64,000 nucleotides of DNA, taken from the NCBI GenBank assembly GCA_963556495.2, contig OY747711.1, positions 35,068,914 through 35,132,913 of the forward strand, in the 5' to 3' direction. Made by a program: the position numbers and the translations under genes. The notes beneath the pieces were generated by a model that was given only the letters and a program-made list of their open reading frames with translations, made no database searches and was not told where the DNA came from. Source of the DNA: Valencia hispanica (lineage: Eukaryota; Chordata; Actinopteri; Cyprinodontiformes; Valenciidae). The stretch's first letter is position 1; the number at the start of each line of letters is the position of its first letter. This document shows, in pieces, positions 1-12,426 of this stretch.

Positions 1-3000
1 ATATTAAAAAACAGGTGCCATTTGTGTCACGCCACTCTGCAGTGTGGACCCTAATCTGGAACGAGCCTGCTAGTTATTTTTATTACTTTTTTATGATTTT
101 CCAGATGCACAACAGAATGTAGATGGGTTCATGGAATCGGGTCGATAGTGCGATGAAATATTATGTTCCCACTTACAGATTTATTTTGTTTTTGCTTTTT
201 AATATTAGATTAAGTAAAAGGAGTACATGGAACACAGGGTTGTCAGTATCGTGTATTGAATAAAAAAATTAACCAACTTAGCCCTACGTAAAAAGGTAAT
301 TGCCCTCTAAACGTGATAACTGGTTGTGCTAATCTTGGGGGCAACAACTGCCATCAAGTGCAGTGAGTCTTTTACATCATGGTGCAATAATTTTGGCAAC
401 CTTCTTCCAGAGTTGTTTTACTTTAGCCATATCTGAATCTGGATCATTTCAGATAGCATTAGAGTGCTTGAGCATAAGCCTGTAAAAGTGATGGTAATTA
501 ATTTTCTTTCTGAATTTCTTGCTACAGAGGAGAATTTATGGTTACATCAATTACTCTAAATCCTCCAGGTCCTGTATCAGCAAAATTGTGTCAGTACATC
601 ACCCAACCACCACCATGTTGAACTGTCCACATGCTCTTTTTCTGAAATACTGTATAAGTTTTACAACAGCTTTTGTGCAAAACACACCTGTCAACATTCA
701 ATTTCTAACAAGTTATTCCCAAAAATCTTTTTGGCGTAAGTGAGCCAGGCCTTTGTTTTCTTTTTGCCAGCTTTGCTTTTTTCCTTGCTTTTAGCCTTCC
801 AAAAACTATACCTAATCTCAATTTATTTATGATTTAACAATGGGTGTCATTACTTTTCCATATTCGGAAAGAATATTTTGAAACGTAATAAAAATAATCA
901 TTCCAAAACTGTATTCTGTTTACTCAGGGTTTATTTTTAAAATATAATTTGTGAATTTGATCCAGCAAACCTGGCATTTTTATTTTTTTTTATTTTTTTA
1001 TTGTAAGTGTAAGTGTTCACTTCATACTGACGTTCAGAATACAAGAGCAGTAAAAGAGGCTGAATTTGTCACTTATTCTACCGTCTGTCTGTGTGATATG
1101 ACGTACTCAGCTGGCTTAGTCCTACTTCAGCACAACAGCTATGTAAAGGAGACCTCAGAGAGGTACAGGGTGGTGATATAACATCCAATCTTTAAAATTC
1201 TGAAAAAAAAAAAAAGTTTAGTTCATAAATCAGGGAAACAACACGTAAAGTGTATCCACACATCAATATAAGGCACAACAAATGTGTTGTAACCCAAATA
1301 ATCAATGAGATGCATCCAAACAGAGAGGGGGTGAGGTAGCACAAGCCAGATATATCTGCAAAGAACTCCTTCAGTAAAGATCCTAAGCAGAAGTAAGATT
1401 TGTGTTTTACTTTTTTTAGCCTTATGTGCAGAGTCACAGAGACCTGCAAAAATAACATTACCCTTATTTTAGGTGAAGTTTTGCTTGAACATTATAGCAT
1501 TTTTTTTTTACAGAGTAAGTTTGGTTAACCCTGTTTTGAAATAGAGGCCAGTCTAAAAACTTAAGACAACATTTTGGTAACTATTCCAAAGAAACATAAA
1601 ATCTTGGGCTCGAATACTGGTGTAGGAGTTTTGTAGAACTCAAAGAAAATGCTGTTGTTTACAATGTAACACTGATTATATGTAATGTGAATTTGTAATC
1701 TGACTTTTTTGATGTAGAAAAAATATTAGCTTTGCATTATAAGAGGAATGCATGTCACTTGAAAAATAATATCCTCCCAAATATTTCATCCAAGTAGCCG
1801 TTTAAGATTGCAGTATTCTCCACAATGATATTGTGATAACAATTACTATTTAATATATTATGCACCTCAATTTTATATGATGCTTCTTTTTTATGCTTCC
1901 GTAGGCTTCTTTTTTAATACAAACACACTTTAAGATGACTACACAAAAATATTGAATTAATCGTAATACATTTGGGGATTTGTTCTATTAAACTGTAGGC
2001 ATTTTATTAATTAACATTGTGAAAACATACATTTAAAGTTTAAAGAACGTGCTTATTTATGAAAACATGAAAGCCGGGGAAAAAAACAAAAAACAGATTG
2101 GATAAATAAATATTTTAATTTATTAAGGTGAGGATAATTATTTTTTCCCCCTGGTTTCACTGGCTTGTGATCGCATTAATTTATTACATCTGAGTTCTTC
2201 TCAATGTGAACTGTTATCAGATTTTAGGATTCACAGCTACATTCATCATACCACATGTTGCTGCTCGTGTCAGATTTGCATAAAGGGTCGTCAGGAGAGC
2301 TGAATAAAAAGTGAAGCCTTATTTTGACCGTGTGGGGTCTTAGGTCTGATGGGAGCTTGAGGAGCTGTCTAAAAAAAGTGACAATGAGTATTACAATCTC
2401 CCTGTAAAAAAGTAGCTTACAACTCTATCATAGCCAACAGGATCTCAACAACTGCTACCTGGGACTGATGAATTTTTCAGGACAAAGAAGTAATGGCGAA
2501 GGGCTATTTCTGTTTGGGATTTGTTACAATGCTAGACTGCACTTGACCAGGCTTTCGGGATTTTTATATACCATTAACATGAAGTAGTATCTTGGTTCAA
2601 TATATTATAGCATGGTATGAAAGGAGTAGCTCCTGCAGATGCAGCTTATAAATTAGTTCACAAAGAGTGTTTGCAGCTTTTCACATGAGTTTAAAATAAT
2701 TAGAAACTGCATGCAAAGTCTTTTGCCATAAGCCATGTGAGAAAGTTCTTTGATATCTAATAATGGATTAATGAAAATAAATTATCTTTACACCTTCCTT
2801 TAAGCATACGTTCCCTTTTGAGATAAGCAAGCATGGTGGATAAATCATTTAGATTTATATATCCTTGGATTCAATGTGTTTCATGCTTTAGTAGGTGGGG
2901 AAAATGAGGGGAAAAAAGGATGAAAAAAATACCTCTAAGCAGCTCAGAGTTTTTATGTTTTTTATTTTCTATACTAGAAAAGCTCTGAAGGCTAAATGCT

Positions 3001-4089
3001 GTGAGAAACAGCAGTAACCGCAAGAGCAGTCATTGAATTTTGTTGTTAATCTTCCTAAAATGTCTGTATTATTCTCATTTCAAGGTCGTTGTTTGCTTCA
3101 TGGCTGGCTCATCTGGGCTGACAAAATGAAAGGCAGGCAAGGAAAGAGAGAAAAGGGGAAAGCAAAAGAATGTGGGGTAGAAATAAGCACAACAACATTC
3201 TCAAAAGGTGGAACGGGCAAAGATAAAACGATAACTGATTGAATTTAATAAATATAATAAAGATGGGGACAAAATGAAGCGCAAATTAGTTAAAAAATTT
3301 ATTTGAAAATCTACATTTAAGCAGAATTTTTTAAATACATGATGCAAATTCAACTGAAAAATGTTATCTTAATAAAAACAAAAAACTAAGTAAAATAATT
3401 ATTAAGTAATAAACATGCAGTAAGTCGGAGAAGTTATTACAAACGTTCATTAATGTCTGTCAACCACCTGGCAATAATGGCATCCTTAGTACTTACTACT
3501 GATCTGTTCTTTTATGCATAACCTCTTTAAAGGGTCACTGTGGAGCTGACAAATGAGTGACTGATGATCTTTTGATTTCGGGGTTTTCACAATGGAAGCA
3601 CATTTAAGGGAAGAGTATACGTTTCAATTTGTGCAAATTTTTTCTACTCATTCATGGTGGACTTGACTGATCCTGCCTAAAATTTTTTTTTTCTTCTCTA
3701 TTTTGCAGTTATCTCTTATACATCCTGGTTTTGATGATGAGCGATGCAGAAATGGCTACCTTGGGGGCAAAGGAGTCGCCACATTCTTTTTCACCCAAGA
3801 AGTCGTGAGACGACAAACAAGACCATAGGTTGGAGGTTGATCATCTTACGCCCCTGGGTTTTTTGAATGTGGTGTTGCATCGGGTCCAATAACTGTCATC
3901 AGGAAGGACGTATAGAACTCATCATTTTGTTCAGAAGTTGACTTACTGTAACATGTAATGCACAAAAATCATTTGCTATTGTTGTTTTTTTTCACTGCCT
4001 GCCTTCTCATTAGTGGTAGTTTCAAGTGAGCCATTTTTAATCATTTATTATTGTTGTTTTGTTTATCACATGTGATAAAGAGGGAGGAC
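1..4089. other. AT-rich stretch without recognisable genes
   Basis: About 4 kb of AT-rich sequence with scattered poly(A), poly(T) and short A/T runs. Open frames are short, lack supported splice sites and look like chance. A plus-strand segment at about 3708-3835 follows a good acceptor-like tract (ending ttttgcag) and opens with a peptide containing MSDAEMATLG, but it stops after about 30 codons and has no donor. I see no repeat ends or RNA genes. Confidence 0.5.
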
Positions 4090-4566
4090 TATTATGGAAG
4101 AAATGTAATGTTCTGTTCTGTTCTGTGTAGTTCACATACTGATCGTTACTGATAGTTACTATGTGTATTTTCCTTATGATATGGTGACCAATCTGATTAT
4201 GTGACATGAATTTAGGTCAGGTCAAACCTGCTGATTCAGACTCTTACAGCCTGGGTTGGCAAGGCAACTCTCTTTTACGTCTAAGAACGTCCTGACATAC
4301 ATTGATTATGCTTCTATATCAAATCTTCTATGCCTAATGAGTCAAATGCCTACCGACTGAGAAATGTTTGTTTGTAATGTCATAGGTGATAGGCTCTTGA
4401 TTACTGAACCTATATAATCCTGTGTCTTGTTTTGGAAGGCAGGTCAGTATCGCATATTTCTCTGTTAACGCTGTACCTCCTTGTTTGATCAATCAAGTCT
4501 GTATTAAAACCTCCAAGAAGCTGAAGGAATCTCTCTCATCTCTTTTATTAAAGAACTTCGATAACA
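4090..4566 (+). repeat. Solo LTR, copy 1
   Basis: This block aligns by eye over its whole length with 41499-41968. Both carry TATATAA (here 4411-4417) followed about 90 bases later by the polyadenylation variant ATTAAA (4503-4508), the spacing expected of an LTR promoter, R region and poly(A) signal. Both end in CA; the start here is TA where the other copy has TG. A TTCTG short tandem repeat (about 4110-4124) lies near the left end and is expanded relative to the other copy. No internal retroviral coding sequence flanks it, so it looks like a solo LTR left by recombination. No clear target duplication is seen here. The family is not named. Confidence 0.6.
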
Positions 4567-5834
4567 CTAGTCTTTTGGTGCTAGGAGTTACAGGTAGTGC
4601 TGCTTCAGATTCGGAAAACATGCAATCATGATAATAACTTCTATTCTCAGACAGCTCTTGTCTTCACTGTGACATATAGCCTAAGAACAATAAACTTCTC
4701 TTCATGCAGTAAACCATTATTGATTAGATTGCTTAGTTGAAGTCAGTGGGGGGGAGAAGAGTTGCGTCTTGTTAATTATTTTGTTTGAGGAACCAATTTA
4801 AATTCAAGAGATGACCGTGTTCAGATTGTCTGCACCTTTTATTCATGAAAACTGCCTGATAGCCATGTTCATTATTCATTTTTGAGAGATTTGAAAGACA
4901 TTAGAAATATTTTCCAGCTTTTTCTTAATATTCTAAATTTACATGTGGAACCGGAATATTTGGAAATAGTATTCCTTAACAGAAATACTTGTATGATTCT
5001 TAAATACCAAGCTGCACACTTCTCTGCTTTAAATTTGCACTAGGGAGAAATTCCTTTGCAGTAAGCTACATTATATCAACCATGAAGACAATATCATGGA
5101 ATTAAAATGTCATTAGTTCAAATTTGTCTTGATTGTGATGCACTTGAAGCGGGTGTTTTTATGGAGGTTCTTAGTAAGTGAAAGGAATACTTGTGTACGT
5201 ATGAATGTTGCTTTAAATCATAGCCCATTTTCTAACACTGGTTAAAACCATAACAAGCTTCAGACCCTAGTGATGATTTCAAAAATACAGAACAATGTAA
5301 AACACCAATATATTATGCAAAACAATACTTCAGTTATGGGTTTGCTGAAATATAGAATGAAAAAGTGACAAAGTTTCTAGTTTTTAAAAGCTCATTATCG
5401 TGTAAACTTCTTTAATTTAGTCTGCTAAATGGCAAATTTTCAACATACCCCATTAACTTTTTAAATCAATATCTACGCTACTGGCAAGCAGAAATATTGC
5501 TTGGGCAATTTTCAGCTAAAGCAGGAATGAAAACTGTGTTATTAAAGTTTGTCAGCCTGATGTGTGAAACTGCCTTTGTTGTAAACATTAGCGTTGAAAG
5601 TTATTTATCACATTGTCATAGAATTTTGCTTCTCATCCGGAGCCAAAGTAGCTCAATATTTCTACAAAAATAGCTTAAAAGCATGCCTGTGACAAGAACA
5701 GACACATTTTTAATCCTCAATCGATAACGGATCAGTAAAGGTTCAAGCCTGGGTTCAAATGACATCTTCATATTCATTAGAAAATGACGATTCAACTGTT
5801 TAGCTCCACAGCTTTAATCTGACAATTAAAGGTT
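4567..5834. other. Unassigned AT-rich DNA
   Basis: No supported gene, RNA or repeat end is seen. The last 13 bases (5822-5834) are the left target duplication of the insertion that follows. Confidence 0.5.
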
Positions 5835-5902
5835 TCATCCATCCATCCATTATCTATACGGTCTATCCTACGCAGGGTTGCAGGGGGCGGGTGCATATCT
5901 CT
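5835..5902 (-). mobile_element. 68-bp 5'-truncated RTE/Rex3-type retroposon end
   Basis: The insert starts with CATCCATCCATCCAT on the plus strand, so read on the minus strand it ends in a GGAT-type short tandem tail, as in RTE/Rex3-type non-LTR elements of fish. The body resembles the very common fish repeat beginning ATCCATCCAT...CTATAC...AGGGT. It is bracketed by a perfect 13-bp direct repeat, ACAATTAAAGGTT, at 5822-5834 and 5903-5915, which fixes both ends. The insert is therefore an extreme 5' truncation. The family name is from memory; the insertion itself is seen directly. Confidence 0.75.
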
Positions 5903-5949
5903 ACAATTAAAGGTTCATCTCAACAAATTAATAAATTATAAAACTTTAT

Positions 5950-6870
5950 TTATTTTATTAGGTTAGTTCTTAAATAAAATAACTGCACACATAGTAATAT
6001 ATTTCAAACATTTATTTCTGTTAATTTAGATTAATATGGTTTACTGCTAGTAAAAACCCAAAATCCAGCTCATTGGAAAAAATGCAATATTACATAAAAT
6101 CACAAACAAAGATTTAAACCTGAAATAACTTGTTATGCTGTACACAATCATGGGAAAGTATTTTCAAAATGACCGTTCTCTAGCAGACAGTCCACCCCCC
6201 CCCCCAATAAGGAGGATAATCTGCAAAAGGTAAGGCAAGGCAAGACAATTTTATTTGTATAGTACACTTTCAACAACAAGGTGATTCAAGGTGCTTTACA
6301 TGATTAAGAGGTAAAATTTAAATAGCAGTAAAACACAGAAAAAGCATATAAATTGCAAGAAGCATACACAGATACATAAAGGCATTACAAAGCATATAAT
6401 GTGAAAACAGCAAGAAGCATACACAAAACATGATACATCAAAACATTACTCAAATGCAAATCTAAACAGATAAATTTTTAGTTGTGATTTAAAAGAACAG
6501 TTTTCTGTAAATTTGTTCCAGATTAGAAGATCATAGAAAGTGAAAGCTGCTTCCCCGTGTTTGGTTCTAATTCTAGGGATGTTGAGTAGACTGGAACTAG
6601 AGGACCTGAGTGTTCTGGTGGGTTGGTATATATATGCAAAATATCATTACTAAAGAAGCTGGCTGTTCACAGATTGCTGTATCTAAAGATATATAATTTG
6701 ATGTACAAGACTATTGCTCAGTCGCAGACGGCTATTTAAGCAACCTGGATTCCTTAACACCTCAGCAGAGCCACAAGTTGACCATCTCCATGCCACTTTG
6801 CATTGAGACAGTAATTCATGCTAAAGAAGTCACTGTCAAGTATTGAAAGCATACATTGTATAGCATATAA
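5950..6870 (+). pseudogene. Tc1-like transposon relic A (internally deleted, split by an L2 fragment)
   Basis: The AT-rich 5' part (about 5980-6110) resembles the non-coding 5' region of the Tc1 relic at 32.0-33.8 kb. Coding remnants of a Tc1/mariner transposase follow. Around 6212-6228 plus 6635-6700, a stretch reads as the N-terminal helix-turn-helix with KEAGCSQIAVSK. At about 6735-6836 the C-terminal end resembles the family's terminal segment (TPQQ..., DAVIHAK..., stop). The central DDE catalytic portion is missing, so the copy cannot make transposase. An L2 3' fragment sits in the coding part at 6229-6634. Terminal inverted repeats were not resolved; outer limits are approximate. Confidence 0.6.
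6229..6634 (-). mobile_element. 5'-truncated L2-type LINE fragment inside Tc1 relic A
   Basis: The left end is the tail typical of this L2 family: repeated AAGGC units, then ACAATTTTATTTGTATAG, the same 3' end as the complete L2 at 52795-57497. Read on the minus strand, the other end encodes the ORF2 C-terminus ([18 protein letters not shown], through KIYLFRFAFE-like). The 7-bp motif TGCAAAA occurs at 6222-6228 and 6635-6641, and removing the insert restores a continuous Tc1 coding segment. That supports a true insertion with duplication of its target. Confidence 0.75.
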
Positions 6871-7714
6871 AAATAATTTTCAGTAGGTCGATATTACTAA
6901 ATCCAAGTATTTATTTGTTAGGTTACCCATATATTCATTTAAATGCCATTCATGTTGTGCTAATCAGTGGGAACATTGCTAATAATACTGTATCCATACC
7001 AAACCCAAGTATCTCTACATCTTTTTAAGCCAAAGAAATGCTACCTTGTTTATTCTACAATTTGTTTATACAAAACAGAAAAATTGTGTGGAAAAAAAGT
7101 ACTTCAGCTGAATACTCCCATCACAGATAGACAACTAAACTATTATTTGAAATCTGAAATATGTCATGCAAATTAAATACAAATTGAAATAGAAACAACA
7201 TTTTGTATATCTATGTAGGTTTACTTTAGGTCAGAGTGAGTTTGTGTGGACATTAGCATGAGCAAATGTTTTCTTTTTTTGACTCCTTATGGCTATGGCA
7301 CAAAGTGTAAATTAATCATTACTTTCTGTTCAATGATCCTAACTATGCTTAAGGTATCTTAAACTGCTTGCAACCATAGTGACCATATTTGCGCAGTTAA
7401 TGCACGCTTGATGTGTTATAATGAATTGTTATGGTCATTTGACAGGTTGTAGAGAAAAACAAAAACAAACTTAAGTCAGATTCTATCTCACTTGATTTAC
7501 TGTCAAATCAAGCATGCACTGTAAAATTGAAACTGCACCCCAGCTCACTCCATCATTTTCACATGCATGTCTAAACACATCATGATGGGGATTAGTGGAA
7601 CTGTGACCAAGATTTAAGGTACTGAATAAATTTGCTTTAACAGATTGATGAACCCATTGATGTTAAATATCACTGGTATGAAAAGGGTTGCAGTGTGTAT
7701 GTTTGGGGCCTCAC
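6871..7714. other. Unassigned AT-rich DNA
   Basis: Nothing gene-like or repeat-like is recognised between the Tc1 relic and the exon candidate at 7715. Confidence 0.5.
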
Positions 7715-7768
7715 CTCATTGGCGTAGACCCAGTGACTGTCCTTAGATGCAAGGTTGGTTTCCACCGC
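7715..7768 (-). CDS. Candidate 18-codon internal exon of an unidentified host gene
   Basis: Read on the minus strand, a pyrimidine-rich tract ending ttctcaatccag is followed by exactly 54 open bases and then a strong donor, GAG/gtgagg. The segment is phase 0 at both ends and encodes AVETNLASKDSHWVYANE. Composition, reading phase and both splice signals fit a real internal exon rather than transposon debris, and no repeat family is recognised here. I do not recognise the protein. A second minus-strand exon candidate lies at 62656-62760; whether both belong to the same gene cannot be judged from the window. The alternative is a chance open segment between splice-like sites, which is less likely given the good donor and acceptor. 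Confidence 0.5.
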
Positions 7769-8026
7769 CTGGATTGAGAAATAAAATGTATTAAAATTAA
7801 TTAAAGTTTAATGCCATATCACCATGAATGGCCATATCATTTGAACAATGTACAGTAAACGAAACTAATAATTTCATATATTACATAAAAATAAATAGAT
7901 AAATGAGTAATTGTTATTTAATAAAAACATAACAGCATTTTAAACAACATTATTTAAATGAAGGGTTAAAATCTAGGGTTTATGTGGTGGTACTTAAAAA
8001 CGATTTGTAATAACCTTAATACGTAA
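7769..8026. other. Flanking intron-like DNA
   Basis: Short AT-rich spacer between the exon candidate (its acceptor is at 7769-7770 on the minus strand) and the Harbinger-like element. Nothing else is seen. Confidence 0.4.
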
Positions 8027-8838
8027 GGCCTGGTTCACATGGCAGGATTTTAAAATTGTTGCAAGAGTTTCAGACCACACACACAGTGATAAAAAATCCT
8101 GGCTATTCCTGTTTTGGTCCTACAGTATGTGGTGTGTGGCCACAAGGCAATGACGAGACACTACACATGAACCGATTTTACTCACAAACATTCCAAGCTC
8201 AGACAGGAAATCTCACAAAACCTCAAGATATAAAACGTGACTAGTAAAGTCAAAGAAGTAAATAAATATGAATGATGAGGATGAGGCCTTGGCAATAATT
8301 TATGGACTAGTTTTAACAGAGAAAAAATTAAAATCCTGGGTTGGATAAAGGAATGGACACAGAAGGACAGGGGCAGTACTTGCTATACAAAGATATGGAG
8401 GTGAATTATTGCTTTTTTTTCACTGGGAAATGTCATTACACTCTTTGCTCCGACTGATCTCCGTTTCTACGTGGACTGCAGTCAAGTGAGCCGACACTTG
8501 GAAATAATAATAGACCCTTCCAAGGTGTATCGCTGCCGGTCACCTCGCTTTCTGATTGGCTACACCTCACATTCCACAGGCTGCATACTGGTTTGTCCTT
8601 GCAACACCATGCACACTGCGATATTGGGCCAAAACAATCCAACATGTCGAATATCCCCAATTTGTGATTGGAGCGGTCCCAACGTCCTTCCGATCAGACC
8701 AGAGTGATATGAACACACCACACGCGGCAGGAATATCTGTTATGATTATTTTAAGAGCCATCCTAAAAATCGGAGCATGTCGGTAGGGGAGAACTGGGGC
8801 AAAAATCGGTCTAAAAATTCTCCCGTGTGAACCAGGCC
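8027..8838 (+). mobile_element. Harbinger-like DNA transposon, non-autonomous or decayed
   Basis: The ends are inverted repeats: GGCCTGGTTCACATGGC at 8027 and, on the opposite strand from 8838, GGCCTGGTTCACACGGG. The similarity extends into an ATTTTAA-type subterminal region. Inside, a plus-strand start at about 8269 opens with MNDEDEALAIIYGLVLTEKK, and a shifted frame continues with WIKEWTQKDRG. This resembles the acidic N-terminus and W..PW...R segment of Harbinger transposases (family resemblance from memory). The frame is broken after about 25 codons and the DDE domain is absent. A 3-bp target duplication is not clear (TAA on the left, AAA on the right). Confidence 0.55.
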
Positions 8839-11800
8839 AAAGAATGACCTTACAATGCAGCTTTTGATTTGTATATTCTGACCAGAACAACAAAGTAAGA
8901 TATTCTTCATTAAGCGCTTCGTTGGGCTTTAGGATCTCTCATTACCAAAAAATTCAACATGTCCTGGGACCCAACAGAACACAAAGTTTAATCTCTGAGA
9001 TTTTAGAAGAGTGGCTTTACTCCAAAACACACGGAATCATGGGATTATCAGTCTTTAAAAATCCTGTTTTAATCTCTGAAAATTCAAGGGTTTGATGATT
9101 ATTGCTTTAAATCTTCAGTACATGTTATTTACTCCCTCGTATGCCTCTGGTACTTCATTTGATCTCAGAGCAGAGGTGATGGGTCCAGAGTGAAGGAGCC
9201 AGAAAAAACATTCAACTCATCAAATTAGCCTCTGTAATTTGTACGTTTAGTAAGAAAAGTCTTTTTAGGTTGAATTTGAGAATGAGGCCTGGAATACAAA
9301 TGTGCATTACAAGCCCAGGATTAAAGAACTGCACCAAATTCACTTTATACCAGATTTTCCAAATACTTAGTATAATGATTATTATCCCACACACTGTCAT
9401 TTGGGTTGTTGGAGATAAACATAGCACTACACACTGTGCAGGATTTGCTTTTAGGAAAAATAATGGTTTCATCTAGTATTGTACTATTTAACCATAAAAT
9501 ATATTTTATCACTGATTTTCTGTTGTACAGAGCCTGTGATTTGGGCAACTTACTGTTTTCTTTTCTCAAAAACTGTATAACCACTTTATAAATAGCATTG
9601 TGTACAGAGGTAAAACCATATTTATGGGAGAAAGGATGCTTTAAATATATTTTAACCTTGGTAACACTTTGAATGTAATCAGCTGAACACAAGAACACAC
9701 TTTCTGCAGGTATTAATCTTTCCTTTTATTATCCTGCTGCACCTATATCAGTGTTTCCTTTCTGAAGTCGAAAGCCATCTGCACAGCCAAAAGCCTTCTT
9801 TTCACAGGTGAATTTTGGGTGAGAAAATCTGATTTTTCTAATCCCACGCTAACTCCTTTGTAAGGCGGTTATGATAGAGAGCAGACAGTAATCTGGTTTT
9901 CTAGGTGTAAATGAATGCACATTATGACCCCAAATGCTTTAAGCACAGCTGAAGTAATCTCACAAATAATTTTCAAACCCTCCCCCCATGTCACTGCTGA
10001 GATTGTGTAAACTTCCATCTGTCATGTTTATTGGGCCAGAATTGGATGCGTGTAGTAATACTGTCATTATAGTACCGGCAAAATTTTTCACTTTAGATTT
10101 CAGGCATTAATCTTGCATTTTTCGAACAATGTTGCCTTTTAATACATGTATTTTTATAGTGAAGGCAAGGCCTCCCGCATTTAACATTATATGGTCAAGA
10201 GTATACATATATTCCTTCCAGTAATACAGAAAAGAACTAACCATACAGATCAACATAACATTTACATAAAAATACCTGATGTCATGTCATTGTGGTACAT
10301 TTTAGTTTAAGATGTGAAGAAAAGGTTTATCCTCCAGGAACAAGGCATTGATTGAAATACTTTTCAAAGGTTTTAAGGACAGACTTAAGTGGCACTTCAT
10401 TAAGGCACTTTGACCACTACTTTTCTGCAGGGGCGAACATGCACAAACTAAATGAACTCTAAACTCAATGATAACAGGGATCCAGCAAGAGTTTTTGCGT
10501 TTCAAATCAAACTGATTTCCAGTTGTGGTGATTTACAGGCAAAATGAAGTTGCAACAGAGCACTTTTAAATTCCTCAATAGATAACTTCTTTGTAGGTCT
10601 TAAAGCTACTGATCTTTGATATTTCTCTTGATTTCCTTCTCCTCACCAGCCAAATCACCAAAAATTTAACTTTTTATACATTCAAATTTGAGCTCCACAC
10701 CTTACTATCACTATTTTTGTCTAGGATAAATACTATGATATGCACGATGCCTGATTTTGATGTTACAAAACATACAATTATCATTCTTTGGCAACTTTGG
10801 GCTGCTTCAGCTGTCTGGTGCTCACTTTTTACATATTTCTAAAAGTATTTGACGGAAATGAACCAACCAAAAGCCAGAACACAAATGAATAGGAAAAGTT
10901 ATAAACAATGATATATGCCTTTCAATATTCAAGAGATTTAAAAAAACTGACTTCACTGCCTCATTAGCAGGTTGAACAGCAAAAAATCGTACCATTCTCA
11001 AAGATACCCCTAACTCAACATGTCGTGCAAATAGTGTCACAGCACCTTTTCTGCATAATACTGAAGAGCGCATATAATTGTGTCTGTGTGAGTCTGTTGT
11101 GCAAAACCAAATAAAATGTTTGGAGAACAATGGAAGTTGATTGATCAGTGCTGAGTTGCAATGTGTTGGTTTGAGACATTGGTTTGGTTTGACAAATTTA
11201 GATCATGTTTAGGCATTTATTTCTGTAAAATGAGCCTTTGTTAAAAAAATATTCTTACAGTATTTCTTGGAAACTTAGGCAATACCTCTTCTTCTCTTAA
11301 TCATCACAAGCCTTTTGCTGGTTTTTATTCTGTAATTACACTACGACAGGTGCTATGGCAAAAAATAAAGCTGCCTTTTTGTATTTTGGCAAAGACACAG
11401 TTGTTCAATTAAGGGATTAGTCACTATTACAGAGTCAATTCATTGTGACTAACACAAGTAAACTGACAAGCTACAATAATTAGGACTACCGGGTATGAAA
11501 TGCTATTCAAACTTGAAAGGAGTGAAAGGCCATTTTTCTGGAAGCCATAAAAGTCAAACAATGTTTTTCTTTTTCTTTCTTTTAATGCTTTCCAGGTCTT
11601 TATAACTGTGGCATTCATGTCTTCATGAGCACTTTGAAATCAGAACACTTCAGTGCAAGAAAAAAAAGGATTTACCCAGAGCACAAAATATTTGTAAAAG
11701 GTATTTGAGAGAAGAGGTTTGGAACTGATAACTGATATACAGGCAAGATATTTTTTATGAAAGAGGAGGCTTTGTATTCAAGCACAAAAAACAATCAGTT

Positions 11801-12356
11801 GTCCCAATCAAACAACTGAGCATGTGATTTACAGTAATCTGGAAAACCTGTCAACCTTGTCATAAGTCACTGATTGTGAATCTAATGGCAAATAATCACA
11901 AGCTATTTCTTGTAATCACAGTGATGAGAAAGTATCAGTAAACTCCTGCCATGTGAGAGTAATCTGTTCATTCTCACACATGATAACATCTCTGTGTCTC
12001 TAAATAAAATCTGACAATGGTAACTATTGTCTGCCTTGAAGATGAAACCGTGATATTCCAGAGAAAGGACAGTTTCTTGAAGATAATTCATTCTTCCAGA
12101 CAAAATCTGCAAATGGCATAATGGTAAAGACAAGTGTTGTGGGAGTTGGTTAATGCAAACAGTACCAGCTGGGATTGAAGCTTTGCAAAGAGCAGAAAAC
12201 AATGCTTGAAATGTTCTGCATCCTTTTAAAGGCCAGCTAAACACTGACTATACCAGACACTCAGGAAATGAACCTTTGTGAATGAAATGGTGTTTGAAAT
12301 CTGATGCTCAGCTACATCTGTTCTGATGCAACAAACACATAATTGATCTGTCATTT
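8839..12356. other. 3.5 kb without recognised features
   Basis: AT-rich DNA. Several minus-strand open frames of 60-117 codons (for example near 9345-9698, 10822-11130 and 11903-12244) have no domain, splice context or composition that supports coding. No repeat ends were recognised. Confidence 0.5.
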
Positions 12357-12426
12357 AGGAAGACCTCGTTCTTTGTTGGATATTGTTTTCTCCAGTATCA
12401 TCTTGTTGAGGCTATGGCCTTTTACC

